Origin: JAEINY01 sp942490535
Lineage (GTDB): Bacteria; Bacteroidota; Bacteroidia; Bacteroidales; Marinilabiliaceae
Assembly: GCA_942490535.1 (NCBI GenBank)
Contig: CALNXQ010000003.1
Location: 434,001 to 498,000 of the forward strand
Reading direction: 5' to 3'
DNA: 64,000 bases
Shown: positions 28,371 through 36,575 of the stretch, one piece after another
Numbering within the stretch: the first letter of the stretch is position 1
How the letters are laid out: each line of letters opens with the position of its first letter
Translations under genes and position numbers: made by a program
Notes under the pieces: model-generated
What the model was told of the DNA's origin: nothing
Database searches by the model: none
The model's input: the letters and a program-made list of their open reading frames with translations, nothing else

Positions 28371-29270
28371 ATGAGAAAGAAAACATCATTAACCATTGTG
28401 GAACAAGCCATTGCTTACGTTCCTGAGTTTGCTTCTGTGGTAACCAAAATGAGTCACCAGGTAACGCTTCGCGGACAGAGCCCGAGTACTTTTAACAACT
28501 ACATCAGACGCATTGCCCTGTTTGTGATACACTTTAAGCAACTGCCCGAAAGCCTTTGCGAGGAGGAGATTAATGAATACCTGGTGGCCCTGGCGCGTGA
28601 CCCCAAGTCTCCTTCGCGCAGCAGTTTTAAGCACATGGTCTATGGCTTAAGGTATTATTACCGCCTGCTGGGTATGAATAAAAAAGCCATTGCCTTGCCT
28701 TCCTTAAAGCACCAGACTAAACTGCCGGTTATTCTGAATCAAAAGGAGTTAAAGGAGCTTTTTGCAGCGCCGACCTTGCTTAAACAGTGTATTTTACTCA
28801 CCCTCACTTATTCGGCCGGATTGCGCGGGCAAGAAGTCATCAACTTGAAGATTGCGGATGTCGATTTTGAGCGGATGACCATTCACATCCGGCAATCCAA
28901 GTACAAGAAAGACCGCATTGTGCCGCTTTCAAAAGTAATGGCCTCCGGACTAAAAAAATACCTGGCGGCTGAAAATCCGCACATTTGGCTTTTCAATGGC
29001 AAGGAGGCCAACGGTCAATACAGTGTGCGTGGCTTGTCGTGGGTGATGCGCGAAAACCTCAAAAAAACCTCCATCTCCAAGGCGGTCAACCTCCATTCGC
29101 TGCGCCACAGTTATGCCACCCACCTGTTGGAACAAGGCCTCAATATTGTAACGCTCAAAGAACTGTTGGGACATGCTGAGATTACCACCACCATGATTTA
29201 CCTGCACGTAGCCCAGTGTCCGCACATTAAACCACACAGTCCGCTGGACGCGCTCTATCACCGCAGCTAA
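28371..29270 (+). CDS. Tyrosine recombinase of the IS91-family element
   Basis: 299 residues. The N-terminal SAM-like domain has LRGQSPSTFNNYIRRIALFV; the catalytic domain has YSAGLRGQEVINLKIADVDF (Arg), SLRHSYATHLLEQG (His..Arg), LLGHAEITTTMIYLHV (His and nucleophile Tyr). The tail SPLDALYHR recalls integron integrases, but the extra helical insertion typical of IntI between the catalytic Arg and His boxes is absent. It is close-coupled to the IS91 transposase, so it belongs to that element rather than to the cassette array, although an action on attC-like sites cannot be excluded. Confidence 0.85.
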   Translation: MRKKTSLTIVEQAIAYVPEFASVVTKMSHQVTLRGQSPSTFNNYIRRIALFVIHFKQLPESLCEEEINEYLVALARDPKSPSRSSFKHMVYGLRYYYRLLGMNKKAIALPSLKHQTKLPVILNQKELKELFAAPTLLKQCILLTLTYSAGLRGQEVINLKIADVDFERMTIHIRQSKYKKDRIVPLSKVMASGLKKYLAAENPHIWLFNGKEANGQYSVRGLSWVMRENLKKTSISKAVNLHSLRHSYATHLLEQGLNIVTLKELLGHAEITTTMIYLHVAQCPHIKPHSPLDALYHRS

Positions 29271-29273
29271 ACC

Positions 29274-30447
29274 ATGCGCAGCAATTTAGAATTGGCCGCT
29301 ATTATTAAACGTTTTGGCCAACAGTACATCGAAAAGTATCATCCTTCGCCCGATAAAATGAAAGTGCTGTTCGATGTCTTGCAGTGCCGTACGTCGGTGC
29401 TTGGCGGCCACGAGGAACACTGCGATAGCTGTTCCCAGGTGCGCTACAGCTATAACAGCTGTGGAAACCGTCATTGCCCCAAGTGTCTGGCCTCCAGACA
29501 AGCCCTGTGGGTGGAAAAGCTAATGGCCCAAACGCTGCCCGTGAAGCATTATCACATTATTTTTACCGTGCCTCACCAGCTCAATGCCATTTGTTTGTTT
29601 AACCCCAGCCTCTATTACAAAATACTGTTTGCCGCAGTAGCGCATACATTGCACAGTTTTGGATACACCCACTACGGCGTGGAGAGCGGGGCTGTTTGTA
29701 TGCTGCATACCTGGGGACAAAACCTCAGCCTGCATCCCCACATCCATTGCCTGGTACCGGCTGCAGGATACACCCTTAAAAGGTACTTGAAACCCATCGG
29801 GAAATACGAGCATTTTCTCTATCCCGTACAGCAACTAAGCGATGCGTTTAAAGGCAAATGTTTGGATGGACTGAAAAGGGCGCTGCGTAAAGCGGATGCC
29901 TTAAACGGATTCCATACGCACCTGCAAGCGGCCTATAAAAAGAAATGGGTCGTACATTGCGAGCCCTCCATGGCCTGTGCCGAGCATGTAATCAGGTACC
30001 TTGGGACAGTACACCCACCGGGTGGCCATCAGTAATGATCGCATATTGGCCATCAGCGATACACATGTGACCTTTATGGCCAAAGATTACCGCGATAAAG
30101 CTCAAAAGAAACCGGTGAGTCTGACGGGCGTTGAGTTTTTACACCGCTTCTGTCAGCATATTTTGCCCAAACGGTTTGTAAAGATACGCCGCTATGGCAT
30201 TTACAACCACACCACCAAACGAAACCTGCAGCTCCGGTTTGTGCCGGATGAATCGGAGGTGGAAAAGAAGCTGTCGGGTAAAAGGGAGGTCGAAACCACA
30301 CCGGAGCGCATCAAACGGCTCACCGGCTTTGACATTGGAAAATGCCCTAAATGCAAAGATGGACGCCTGCACATAGTAAGGGAATTGCCTCGTATCCGCT
30401 CCCCAGGCCAACACGTGGGGCGATTGCTTGCTGCTTTTTTACAATAG
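29274..30447 (+). pseudogene. IS91-family HUH transposase, frameshifted
   Basis: The N-terminal zinc-binding part has HCDSCSQVRYSYNSCGNRHCPKCLASRQ without its ends (the Cys pairs CDSC and CPKC); the HUH motif is in LHPHIHCLVPAAGY. Near 30001 an extra T (GGTACCTTGGG versus GGTACCTGGG in copy 1) shifts the frame and the first part ends at 30035. The rest (YTHRVAISNDR...RYGIYNHTTKRN, the tyrosine region) continues in another frame to 30447. Unless read through by frameshifting, this copy is inactive. Confidence 0.85.
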
Positions 30448-30724
30448 ATTGATTTTATGCTCATTTAATCTTCATTGGCTTGAGGACTGGCAGGCTACTG
30501 CCCAAACTCTCCCAAATTACGTTGTTTTCACCCCAAAATGGCAGGTCAATCGCGACAAAAACAGTATATTGACGTACCCAAACAATAAAATCACACCTTG
30601 GGGTATCCCCAGAAAACAATCAAAACATTCAATAAGTGCATAGAAGGCTGCGGCCACGACAGCCGGGATGTAGCTCAACATGGACTCATCGCTGGGTCTT
30701 GCAGACCGCTCAGAGTCCTATTTA

Positions 30725-30733
30725 TTAGCCACA
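30725..30733 (-). repeat. attC-like outer word of cassette 3
   Basis: On the minus strand TGTGGCTAA begins one base after the SIR2 gene stop, the same spacing as in cassette 1. It is the exact complement of TTAGCCACA at the start of the same cassette (31945 downward). IS91 copy 2 separates it from the rest of its attC. Confidence 0.6.
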
Positions 30734-30734
30734 G

Positions 30735-31919
30735 TTATTTGTTCATTAATTTTTCTATTTCGTCTTTATCAATATGTTCTATTCCTTTTTTTACTCCGTA
30801 GTATTTTACATTTTCGTAATCAAATAAGTCACTTTTAGGCTTACTTGGTGTTATCACAATCATTATTTTAGATTTATCAGATAGGAAGTTTTCCTTTATA
30901 AATTCATTTACCTTGGAGTCAGCCAAACCATATCCTATACAAATTAAATAGTTAGAATTTTTTAGGTTATTTCGTAAATGACTAAAAATTGGTTTGTAAT
31001 AGTGTTGTTCTTCATAAGATTCAATCTTTGTTTTTGTACCAGACAAAAAATCAGGATAATAGTTCCAAAAACACTTATCCATTTTTGTTTCTCCATCTTC
31101 AGTCTTATACTCTTTCATTAAATCTATAGTACTAACACCATAAGGCACTTTTATAGAATCGTACTCCTTGTTCTGAAAATTGTAGATATAATGGTCAATA
31201 CTACCATGTAGTTTAAACAATTTAAATTTACTATCATATTTGTTTGTGAATTTTCTCAATCGAACAGTCTTGCCATCATTATCCTTTGAGTAGAAAGGAG
31301 AACCTATCTCTTCAAATCCATCACATATTCTACCATTAAAAGCATCGGAATGCGATAACTCTTCTAAAAGTAAATCATGGTTTAAAGTGTGAAAATATAA
31401 GTTTTCAAAAGACTCACTTATTGACTCAATGTAGTTTAAAAATTCAGGATATTTTGTATAAGGTTTTGATAAATGTACTGCTGGAGGCCATTTCATCAAT
31501 AGACTTGCTAATAATTGATTGAATGTGTTGTGAAAGCCGCTTAGAAGATTTGCATTATCCGTTTCACAATTTGTGTCTTGTCTGAATTTATCTGTAAAAG
31601 CCTCAAATTTATAGCATTTAAATTTTCCTTTTATAAAACCTTGGTAAAAATCAAAAAATGCCTCATAGTCAAAGTTGTCAATCGAAGGAATTATATTCTC
31701 TGTATAGTAGTTAATAAATCTCTCAACAAAAATCTTTTCGTTTACATTCTGCCAGTGACCATTTGGGTCTCTTCTTCCGTTAAGAAATAATGCCGTTCCA
31801 TCAGAGTGAATCATAATTTCCTCATGGGAGATTTGTCTTAACCTCTTATTTATTCCCCATCTCGTTGGATAATTGTCTGGAACAGAAAATCCAGCACCTA
31901 ATAAAAATGAAATATTCAT
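30735..31919 (-). CDS. SIR2-domain protein, candidate antiphage NADase (cassette 3)
   Basis: 394 residues. The NAD-binding start is ISFLLGAGFSVPDNYPTRWG; later motifs are LYFHTLNHDLLLEE (the TxNxD position), FKLHGSIDHYIYNF and YLICIGYGLADSKVNEFI, all typical of SIR2_2 proteins. Proteins of this class often deplete NAD+ during phage infection as stand-alone or multi-gene defence systems. No second defence gene is adjacent, so a defence role is inference from family and cassette location. No signal peptide; cytoplasmic. The start lies 26 bp after intron C. Confidence 0.75.
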   Translation of the reverse strand: MNISFLLGAGFSVPDNYPTRWGINKRLRQISHEEIMIHSDGTALFLNGRRDPNGHWQNVNEKIFVERFINYYTENIIPSIDNFDYEAFFDFYQGFIKGKFKCYKFEAFTDKFRQDTNCETDNANLLSGFHNTFNQLLASLLMKWPPAVHLSKPYTKYPEFLNYIESISESFENLYFHTLNHDLLLEELSHSDAFNGRICDGFEEIGSPFYSKDNDGKTVRLRKFTNKYDSKFKLFKLHGSIDHYIYNFQNKEYDSIKVPYGVSTIDLMKEYKTEDGETKMDKCFWNYYPDFLSGTKTKIESYEEQHYYKPIFSHLRNNLKNSNYLICIGYGLADSKVNEFIKENFLSDKSKIMIVITPSKPKSDLFDYENVKYYGVKKGIEHIDKDEIEKLMNK

Positions 31920-32339
31920 GTAATGTTGTTTTTAATTGTGGCTAATCGAGATAGAATGGCAGATTACTCTGCCTATCCCCTCGCAGAACCGGACGTACAG
32001 ATTTCCCGTATCCGGCTCCTCTGCTATTATGTTTCGCTATCTGTCTGCATAAATTTATACATTATTTGTGCTATACAACGAAATTTCGTTTTCCATTTGG
32101 TGATTTCTCTGTGTAAATCCTTGGTTTCCTCCAGTTGTTTCGTAATAACAGGTAGATCCCCTTCCCTAAATTGGGTCGTTCAGATGGCACTTCCCCAACT
32201 ACAAGCGGTACTATGGGACTACTATGACTTCTGCATGACTTCTCGTTGACTCCGGTTGTCCCTCGTCGCAGTATAATACTCCCCAAAATTAAGACCACTA
32301 CCTAAGACAAAAAAATAAACATTAGATTTAGGTAGAACT

Positions 32340-32630
32340 ATGAAAAGAACACGACGCAAACACTCTGCAGCCTTCAAGGCTAAAGTAGCCATTGAAGCTC
32401 TTAAAGAGAGAGAAAGTTTAGCAGATCTCTCCGCTAAATACGAGCTCAGTCAAAGTCAAATCAGTAAATGGAAGCAGGCCTTCCTTGAAGGAGCGAGCAC
32501 TGTATTTGAAAAAGAAGCGCATAGCCCAGAAAAAGAAGAAATTGATTCCGATAGACTGTATGCTAAAATAGGTAGGTTAGAGTTAGAGAATGAGTACTTA
32601 AAAAAAAACTTAAAGAAAATGGGACTATGA
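32340..32630 (+). CDS. IS3-family transposase OrfA
   Basis: 96 residues with an N-terminal helix-turn-helix (SAAFKAKVAIEALKERESLA...LSQSQISKWKQAF) and a C-terminal leucine-zipper-like helix (LYAKIGRLELENEYLKK). It binds the element ends. The stop overlaps the orfB start as ATGA. A run of nine A just before the end is a possible -1 slippery site giving an OrfAB fusion; orfB is in the -1 frame. Confidence 0.92.
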   Translation: MKRTRRKHSAAFKAKVAIEALKERESLADLSAKYELSQSQISKWKQAFLEGASTVFEKEAHSPEKEEIDSDRLYAKIGRLELENEYLKKNLKKMGL

Positions 32631-33460
32631 GTCAATTCCGGACTATGATTGATTCCCAGGAGAAATTAAGTGTTAGATCTCAATGTGAGCTGTTGGGTAT
32701 AAATCGGAGTGGTTTATATTATAACACAGTTGGTGAATCTGAAACAAATCTTGAGCTTATGCGACTAATGGACCAACATTTCATGGAACATCCTACCTAT
32801 GGAGTTTTACAAATGCAGGACTATCTCATGGATCAAGGTTATAGTGTCAATAAAAAAAGAGTGCGTAGACTGCTTCGGAAGATGGGTATTATGGCTATCT
32901 ATCCACAGCGCAACCTAAGTAAGCTATTACATGCAAAATATGTGCATCCCTACCTGCTCAGAGGATTACCCATTGAACGGAGAAATCAGGTATGGGCCAT
33001 TGATATTACCTATATCCCCATGGCTAAAGGGTTCATGTATTTGACAGCTATTATTGATATTTATAGCCGTTATGTTGTCGGATGGGGGCTCTCCAATACG
33101 TTGGAGGCTGCTGCCAGTATTAAGGTTTTAAAAACAGCTATTTCAGAGCATGGAACCCCCGAGATTGTAAATTCAGATCAAGGTTCCCAATTTACATGCG
33201 AAGAGTGGATTCGCACCCTGAATGGTAACACTATAAAAATCAGCATGGATGGCAAAGGACGAGCATTGGACAATATTTACATTGAACGCTTATGGAGAAC
33301 TGTTAAAAGGGATTACGTATATTTGAATCCGGCCGATGATGGCTGGGAATTATACCAGGGACTAAAATACTTTTTTGAGGAGTATAATTATAAGAAGCAT
33401 CATCAAGGTATTAGTCGTCAAATCCCATATGATGTATACAGTACACAAGCCGTAGCATAG
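32627..33460 (+). CDS. IS3-family transposase OrfB (DDE integrase core)
   Basis: 277 residues. HTH_21-type N-terminus (HPTYGVLQMQDYLMDQGYSV), then the rve core with QVWAIDITYIPM (D), VNSDQGSQFT (D) and IERLWRTVKRDYVYL (E). Complete and in frame; cleavage and strand transfer of the IS are expected when fused to OrfA. Confidence 0.93.
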   Translation: MSQFRTMIDSQEKLSVRSQCELLGINRSGLYYNTVGESETNLELMRLMDQHFMEHPTYGVLQMQDYLMDQGYSVNKKRVRRLLRKMGIMAIYPQRNLSKLLHAKYVHPYLLRGLPIERRNQVWAIDITYIPMAKGFMYLTAIIDIYSRYVVGWGLSNTLEAAASIKVLKTAISEHGTPEIVNSDQGSQFTCEEWIRTLNGNTIKISMDGKGRALDNIYIERLWRTVKRDYVYLNPADDGWELYQGLKYFFEEYNYKKHHQGISRQIPYDVYSTQAVA

Positions 33461-34167
33461 TTTTATTCTTAACAGATGACAAAAGTATATTAAGCTGAGA
33501 ACCTGTAAAGGTCGTATCAAAAAATCTCCACCCTGAAAAAAGGTAGTATTTTTTGCTCTCCACCTTGACAGAACCTCATGCTCAACATGATGAAGTATCT
33601 GAAAAGAAAAAAGCAAAAAATAATGTCTAAGAAACAGGGTTTAGTGGTCTAGTAAATGGGGAGTAGAATACAGATACCTGTACACCTCGCCATTTTCTTA
33701 ACGCATCCAAATGTTGACGGGGCTACACTTGGTGCCAGGTGCTTATTGTGCTGGTACACCTGAACCATTGGTTTGCATGGAGCATTACAGATCTCTCAGG
33801 TTCCGAAGATTTCCCTGTGCAGACATGCCCTGCCCTTTGACCCCGGTAGTTGAACAGTGCTAACCGTAATATACTACTGCTCTTGCTGCCTTCCGGTTAA
33901 CCGTAGACCGTCGGCTTAACTACAATGTAATACGTTATTTCGGGGCTCGATCACACGGCCTGCCTACTCGCTTGCCAGATACTTTTCTGCTATCCTCACG
34001 GAATCACCCATCTGGTTCGCTACCATCCTGCTTACGGGCTTTGGATGGGCAGGACTTGCACCTGCTGAAAATCGACAGCAAATTTCGGAATCCCGTTGGT
34101 CTCTTCCCAATGCTTTCGGCTTACGAAAAAGTTACTATCATAGATGGCCTTTTTCTCTTGACGTACA

Positions 34168-34299
34168 CGGTTCGGCCATATGAAGTGGCCCGGGTGCGTG
34201 TGGTATATTCGCTTTCATGTTTTGCCAAAGCTGGCGCGGGAGCCAAACTCCCAAAACCCGCCAAGGCCAGGGCTACTTTATGATGGCTTGTTGGCTTTT
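34168..34299 (-). repeat. attC-like site of cassette 4
   Basis: About 132 bp with the same complementary arms and central GGGAG/CTCCC hairpin. The outer word GAAAAGCCAAC is complementary to GTTGGCTTTC at the start of cassette 4 (35220 downward), allowing for one extra A. This is the best-preserved uninterrupted site. Confidence 0.62.
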
Positions 34300-34315
34300 C
34301 GTTGTTTTAAATTAA

Positions 34316-35161
34316 TCATGATTTTACAAACCTCCATGTTTCTCCGCTTTGATTTGGATAAATATATGAGTCTATCCATTTGTCTTTTTCATTAGGTATC
34401 CTAATTGGAATCCCTTTCCCATTAGTCGTCTTAGAAAGTGGAAAATAAAATTCATCTTTGATTTGCTCTAAAGTCTGGAAAATACCGATAAATAGAAAAT
34501 AAGTCATACAATACTTCTGTTCCCAATCATCAAATCCAATTGCTTGTAAGTCTGCATATTTATCACTTCCAAAATTGTCGTACCAAATGCCACCTTGAAC
34601 GCAATGATATTGTGAGTGTGCAATTGCATTTCTTATATTCCTATTATACGCTGTTGATACAATTTTATGAAAAGATGGAATTGTGTTTAATCTATTTATA
34701 ATCTGCTCTCTAATATGTTTATTTTTACCATTAGGAGTCATAGCTGACATATTCAAATGCCAATCATAATCATCTCCATTAGCTAAATTAACAACCTGTG
34801 TCAGTATTCTTAGAAAATAATTACTTTCCCAGATATTTAAATACGTGCTTTTTTCTCTTTGTAGTGAATATTCAAACTTTGTAGTTCCATCAAAAAAGCC
34901 ATCAAGGGTTTCAAAATAATTATCATCATCAGTTAAATCTCCAAGTCCTCGCATAGATATAGAGTTTAACATACCCATATTATTTAATCCCTCTTCTCCT
35001 GGGCCAATAGAAGGTCTTTCAGAAAAGCCCTTAAAACCGTTTTGTTGGCAAACTAATAGGTCTCCAGTATGTTTCATCCTATTTTTGGCTGAATCAAACA
35101 AATCTTGAAGTCCCTTTCTTACTTCAAGCTCATACTTTTCTATATGCTTTGTCCGTATCAT
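34316..35161 (-). CDS. Unknown cytoplasmic protein with HEPN-like R-x4-H motif (cassette 4)
   Basis: 281 residues, no signal peptide. I do not recognise a named family with certainty. The segment YNRNIRNAIAHSQYH carries an R-x4-H pattern (RNAIAH) characteristic of HEPN ribonucleases and of several abortive-infection or toxin proteins. The rest is mixed helix with aromatic-rich parts (WESNYFLRILTQVVNLANGD). A HEPN-type toxin or defence role is plausible but based on one motif. It is the first gene of the array and in the same orientation as the other cassettes. Confidence 0.5.
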   Translation of the reverse strand: MIRTKHIEKYELEVRKGLQDLFDSAKNRMKHTGDLLVCQQNGFKGFSERPSIGPGEEGLNNMGMLNSISMRGLGDLTDDDNYFETLDGFFDGTTKFEYSLQREKSTYLNIWESNYFLRILTQVVNLANGDDYDWHLNMSAMTPNGKNKHIREQIINRLNTIPSFHKIVSTAYNRNIRNAIAHSQYHCVQGGIWYDNFGSDKYADLQAIGFDDWEQKYCMTYFLFIGIFQTLEQIKDEFYFPLSKTTNGKGIPIRIPNEKDKWIDSYIYPNQSGETWRFVKS

Positions 35162-35637
35162 ATTCGCTTAATTACTAGACTATGAATGTTTACACTTTGC
35201 TGTTTTCAATGAAAGCCAACGTATCGATAGACAGAACACCCCGTCTATCCCCTTTATAACCCTAGTTCGTTTTTAAGATATAATCTATTTTTTGCGGACA
35301 TTTCATGAATTCCTTGCTTTCGTCACAATAATAATTGTCAATGACCTCAGCTCCGTTTAATTGGCTTTATAAGTTTTTAAATAAATACCTTACTCTTAAA
35401 CGAATGCCACAAAACGTAACAGAATTATATCCTTTGTATGGCAAGATAACAAAATAACTTAACAATAGTAACATACAGCTTCTTGTCATGGCGCACTCAG
35501 CACTGCCTTTTTAACGGTCTAACCAGCTAAAACTGACCTGTTTTTTTCACCCAATGAAACAAATTATTGCTTAGTGATGGCCATTCGGTGGTTATAAAAA
35601 ACATCATCTGATCCAAACACACTACCTTATCGCATAA

Positions 35638-35701
35638 AAAACCGATGCTGGTGTTTTTTCAAAAACATAGGCATCGGTTTTAAACCGACCACGGTCGGTT
35701 T
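35638..35701. repeat. Two adjacent inverted repeats
   Basis: AAAACCGATGC pairs with GCATCGGTTTT (35638-35681), followed by AAACCGACC/GGTCGGTTT (35682-35701). They may serve as terminators or protein-binding palindromes between the array and the HU gene. Confidence 0.5.
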
Positions 35702-35722
35702 TCAAAAGAATAGGCATAAAAA

Positions 35723-35745
35723 AAAATCCAACGCGTGTTGGATTT
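35723..35745 (-). terminator. Bidirectional terminator downstream of the HU-like gene
   Basis: AAAATCCAAC-GCGT-GTTGGATTTT with T-rich runs on both sides, about 45 bp after the HU-like gene stop. Confidence 0.75.
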
Positions 35746-35789
35746 TCTTTTTTTTATGCGGAAAAATGAATGACCTATCGGCTGTGCAA

Positions 35790-36176
35790 CTAGTTATTTT
35801 TCACAAATTCCAATGTTTTTAGCATATTACGAATCTTTTTACCGGGCGTAAAAATGACTCTTGATCCGCGGACTACCGAGCCATTAATGTCCTCTTTATT
35901 ATCACGGGGCTCACTGCTAATACTCACGCGTAAGCTACCCAGATCACCCAAGCGCATGTTCTTGCTGTCGGCCAAACCATCGGTCATCACCTCCACCAGC
36001 GCATGTAAGACGGCCAGCACATCCGTGCCCGATACCGTACTCATACGGGCGATGGTTTTTGATAATCCTTCCAGTGTCACTTCGCCATCCGTATTGGCCC
36101 TGGCATAATACTTTTTATCACCACCGCCGGCTATTCCCGGCTGTCCCATCTCAATAGCATTTAATTTTATAGGCAT
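35790..36176 (-). CDS. HU-family DNA-binding protein (TIGR01201-like)
   Basis: 128 residues. The sequence YYARANTDGEVTLEGLSKTIARMSTV..TDVLAVLHALVEVM and the later MRLGDLGSLRVSI correspond to the HU fold with an N-terminal extension (MPIKLNAIEMGQPGIAG), as in the Bacteroidota-specific histone-like HU-related group. The C-terminus RVIFTPGKKIRNMLKTLEF is typical. It probably acts as a nucleoid protein. Single gene with its own terminator. Confidence 0.88.
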   Translation of the reverse strand: MPIKLNAIEMGQPGIAGGGDKKYYARANTDGEVTLEGLSKTIARMSTVSGTDVLAVLHALVEVMTDGLADSKNMRLGDLGSLRVSISSEPRDNKEDINGSVVRGSRVIFTPGKKIRNMLKTLEFVKNN

Positions 36177-36448
36177 ATCAAAAAGTTTTAAGATTTGACA
36201 ATACGTTAATTAACCCGAATTCTCTCACCCTTTATACCTCACTATGCACATTTTCTCCTATCCTACCATGCAATTGCAACAACAAAATTACCTCAATAAG
36301 GAGGAAAAGTAAAGACCTTCCCGCCAATTTAAATACATTTTAAATTCCTGATTTAAAAGACATTTCATCTCATAAAACTGGATTTTCGTGAGATCATTTA
36401 GTATCTTATTGTGAGGTGAATAGGTACAAGATAGTTAGACGTAAACAT

Positions 36449-36483
36449 AATCAAAGAGCGATGCTTTATCGCTCATTTTGATT
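36449..36483. terminator. Inverted repeat, likely terminator
   Basis: AATCAAAGAGCGAT pairs with ATCGCTCATTTTGATT around GCTTT. Confidence 0.55.
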
Positions 36484-36520
36484 AGTATTCGGTATCATTA
36501 TCCATGCTTATCACATAAAC

Positions 36521-36553
36521 AAAAAAAGGTCACTCGAAACCGAATGACCTTTT
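36521..36553 (-). terminator. Terminator of the SusC-SusD-lipoprotein operon
   Basis: On the minus strand AAAAGGTCATTCG pairs with CGAGTGACCTTTTTTT, 23 bp after the stop of the last gene, with a T-run. Confidence 0.8.
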
Positions 36554-36575
36554 ATTAGTTCTGTTAGGTGGTGTG

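Larger units (their letters stand above)
28269..30724 (+). mobile_element. IS91-family element, full-length copy 2, with tyrosine recombinase
   Basis: About 2456 bp. It begins immediately after CTTG in an attC-like arm and ends at CCTATTTA before TTAGCCACA. It carries a tyrosine recombinase gene and, 3 bp later, an HUH transposase gene interrupted by one frameshift. IS91 elements move by rolling-circle replication without target duplication and insert next to CAAG/GAAC tetramers, which fits the CTTG border. The right-end sequence is the same as in copy 1. Confidence 0.8.
32272..33670 (+). mobile_element. IS3-family insertion sequence nested in the intron
   Basis: About 1399 bp with imperfect inverted ends (TATAATACTCCCCA at the left; TATTCTACTCCCCA on the other strand at the right, both continuing to a shared GACCACTA). 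It is flanked by a CAG direct repeat (32269-32271 and 33671-33673), the 3-bp target duplication usual for IS3. The interrupted sequence is continuous in copies A and B, which confirms the borders. Confidence 0.9.
31945..34168 (-). mobile_element. ORF-less group II intron, copy C, interrupted by an IS3 element
   Basis: Same sequence and ends as copies A and B: 5' GTGTACG next to GGCCGAACC, domain V and VI near 31960-32015, 3' end CTCGAT before TAGCCACA. It is split by an IS3-family element at 32272-33670; without it the intron is about 825 nt. The interruption would abolish splicing. Confidence 0.83.
35220..35789. other. Non-coding stretch upstream of the cassette array, with hairpins
   Basis: 570 bases without a credible gene. 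Next to the array a GATAGAC/GTCTATC stem (35226-35249) followed on the minus strand by CGATACG resembles domain VI of the introns, or could mark an attI-like border. Nearer the HU gene are three strong hairpins (35638-35745). No integron integrase is found. Confidence 0.5.
36177..36575. other. Intergenic stretch with two terminators
   Basis: 399 bases without a gene. It contains the HU promoter region and two strong inverted repeats (36449-36483 and 36521-36553). No RNA gene recognised. Confidence 0.5.

Noticed and set aside
28371..29270. Tyrosine recombinase as the integron integrase (IntI) of the array
   Set aside because: Its tail (TTTMIYLHV, SPLDAL) resembles IntI, but the IntI-specific helical insertion is missing and the gene is close-coupled to an IS91 transposase inside the element borders.
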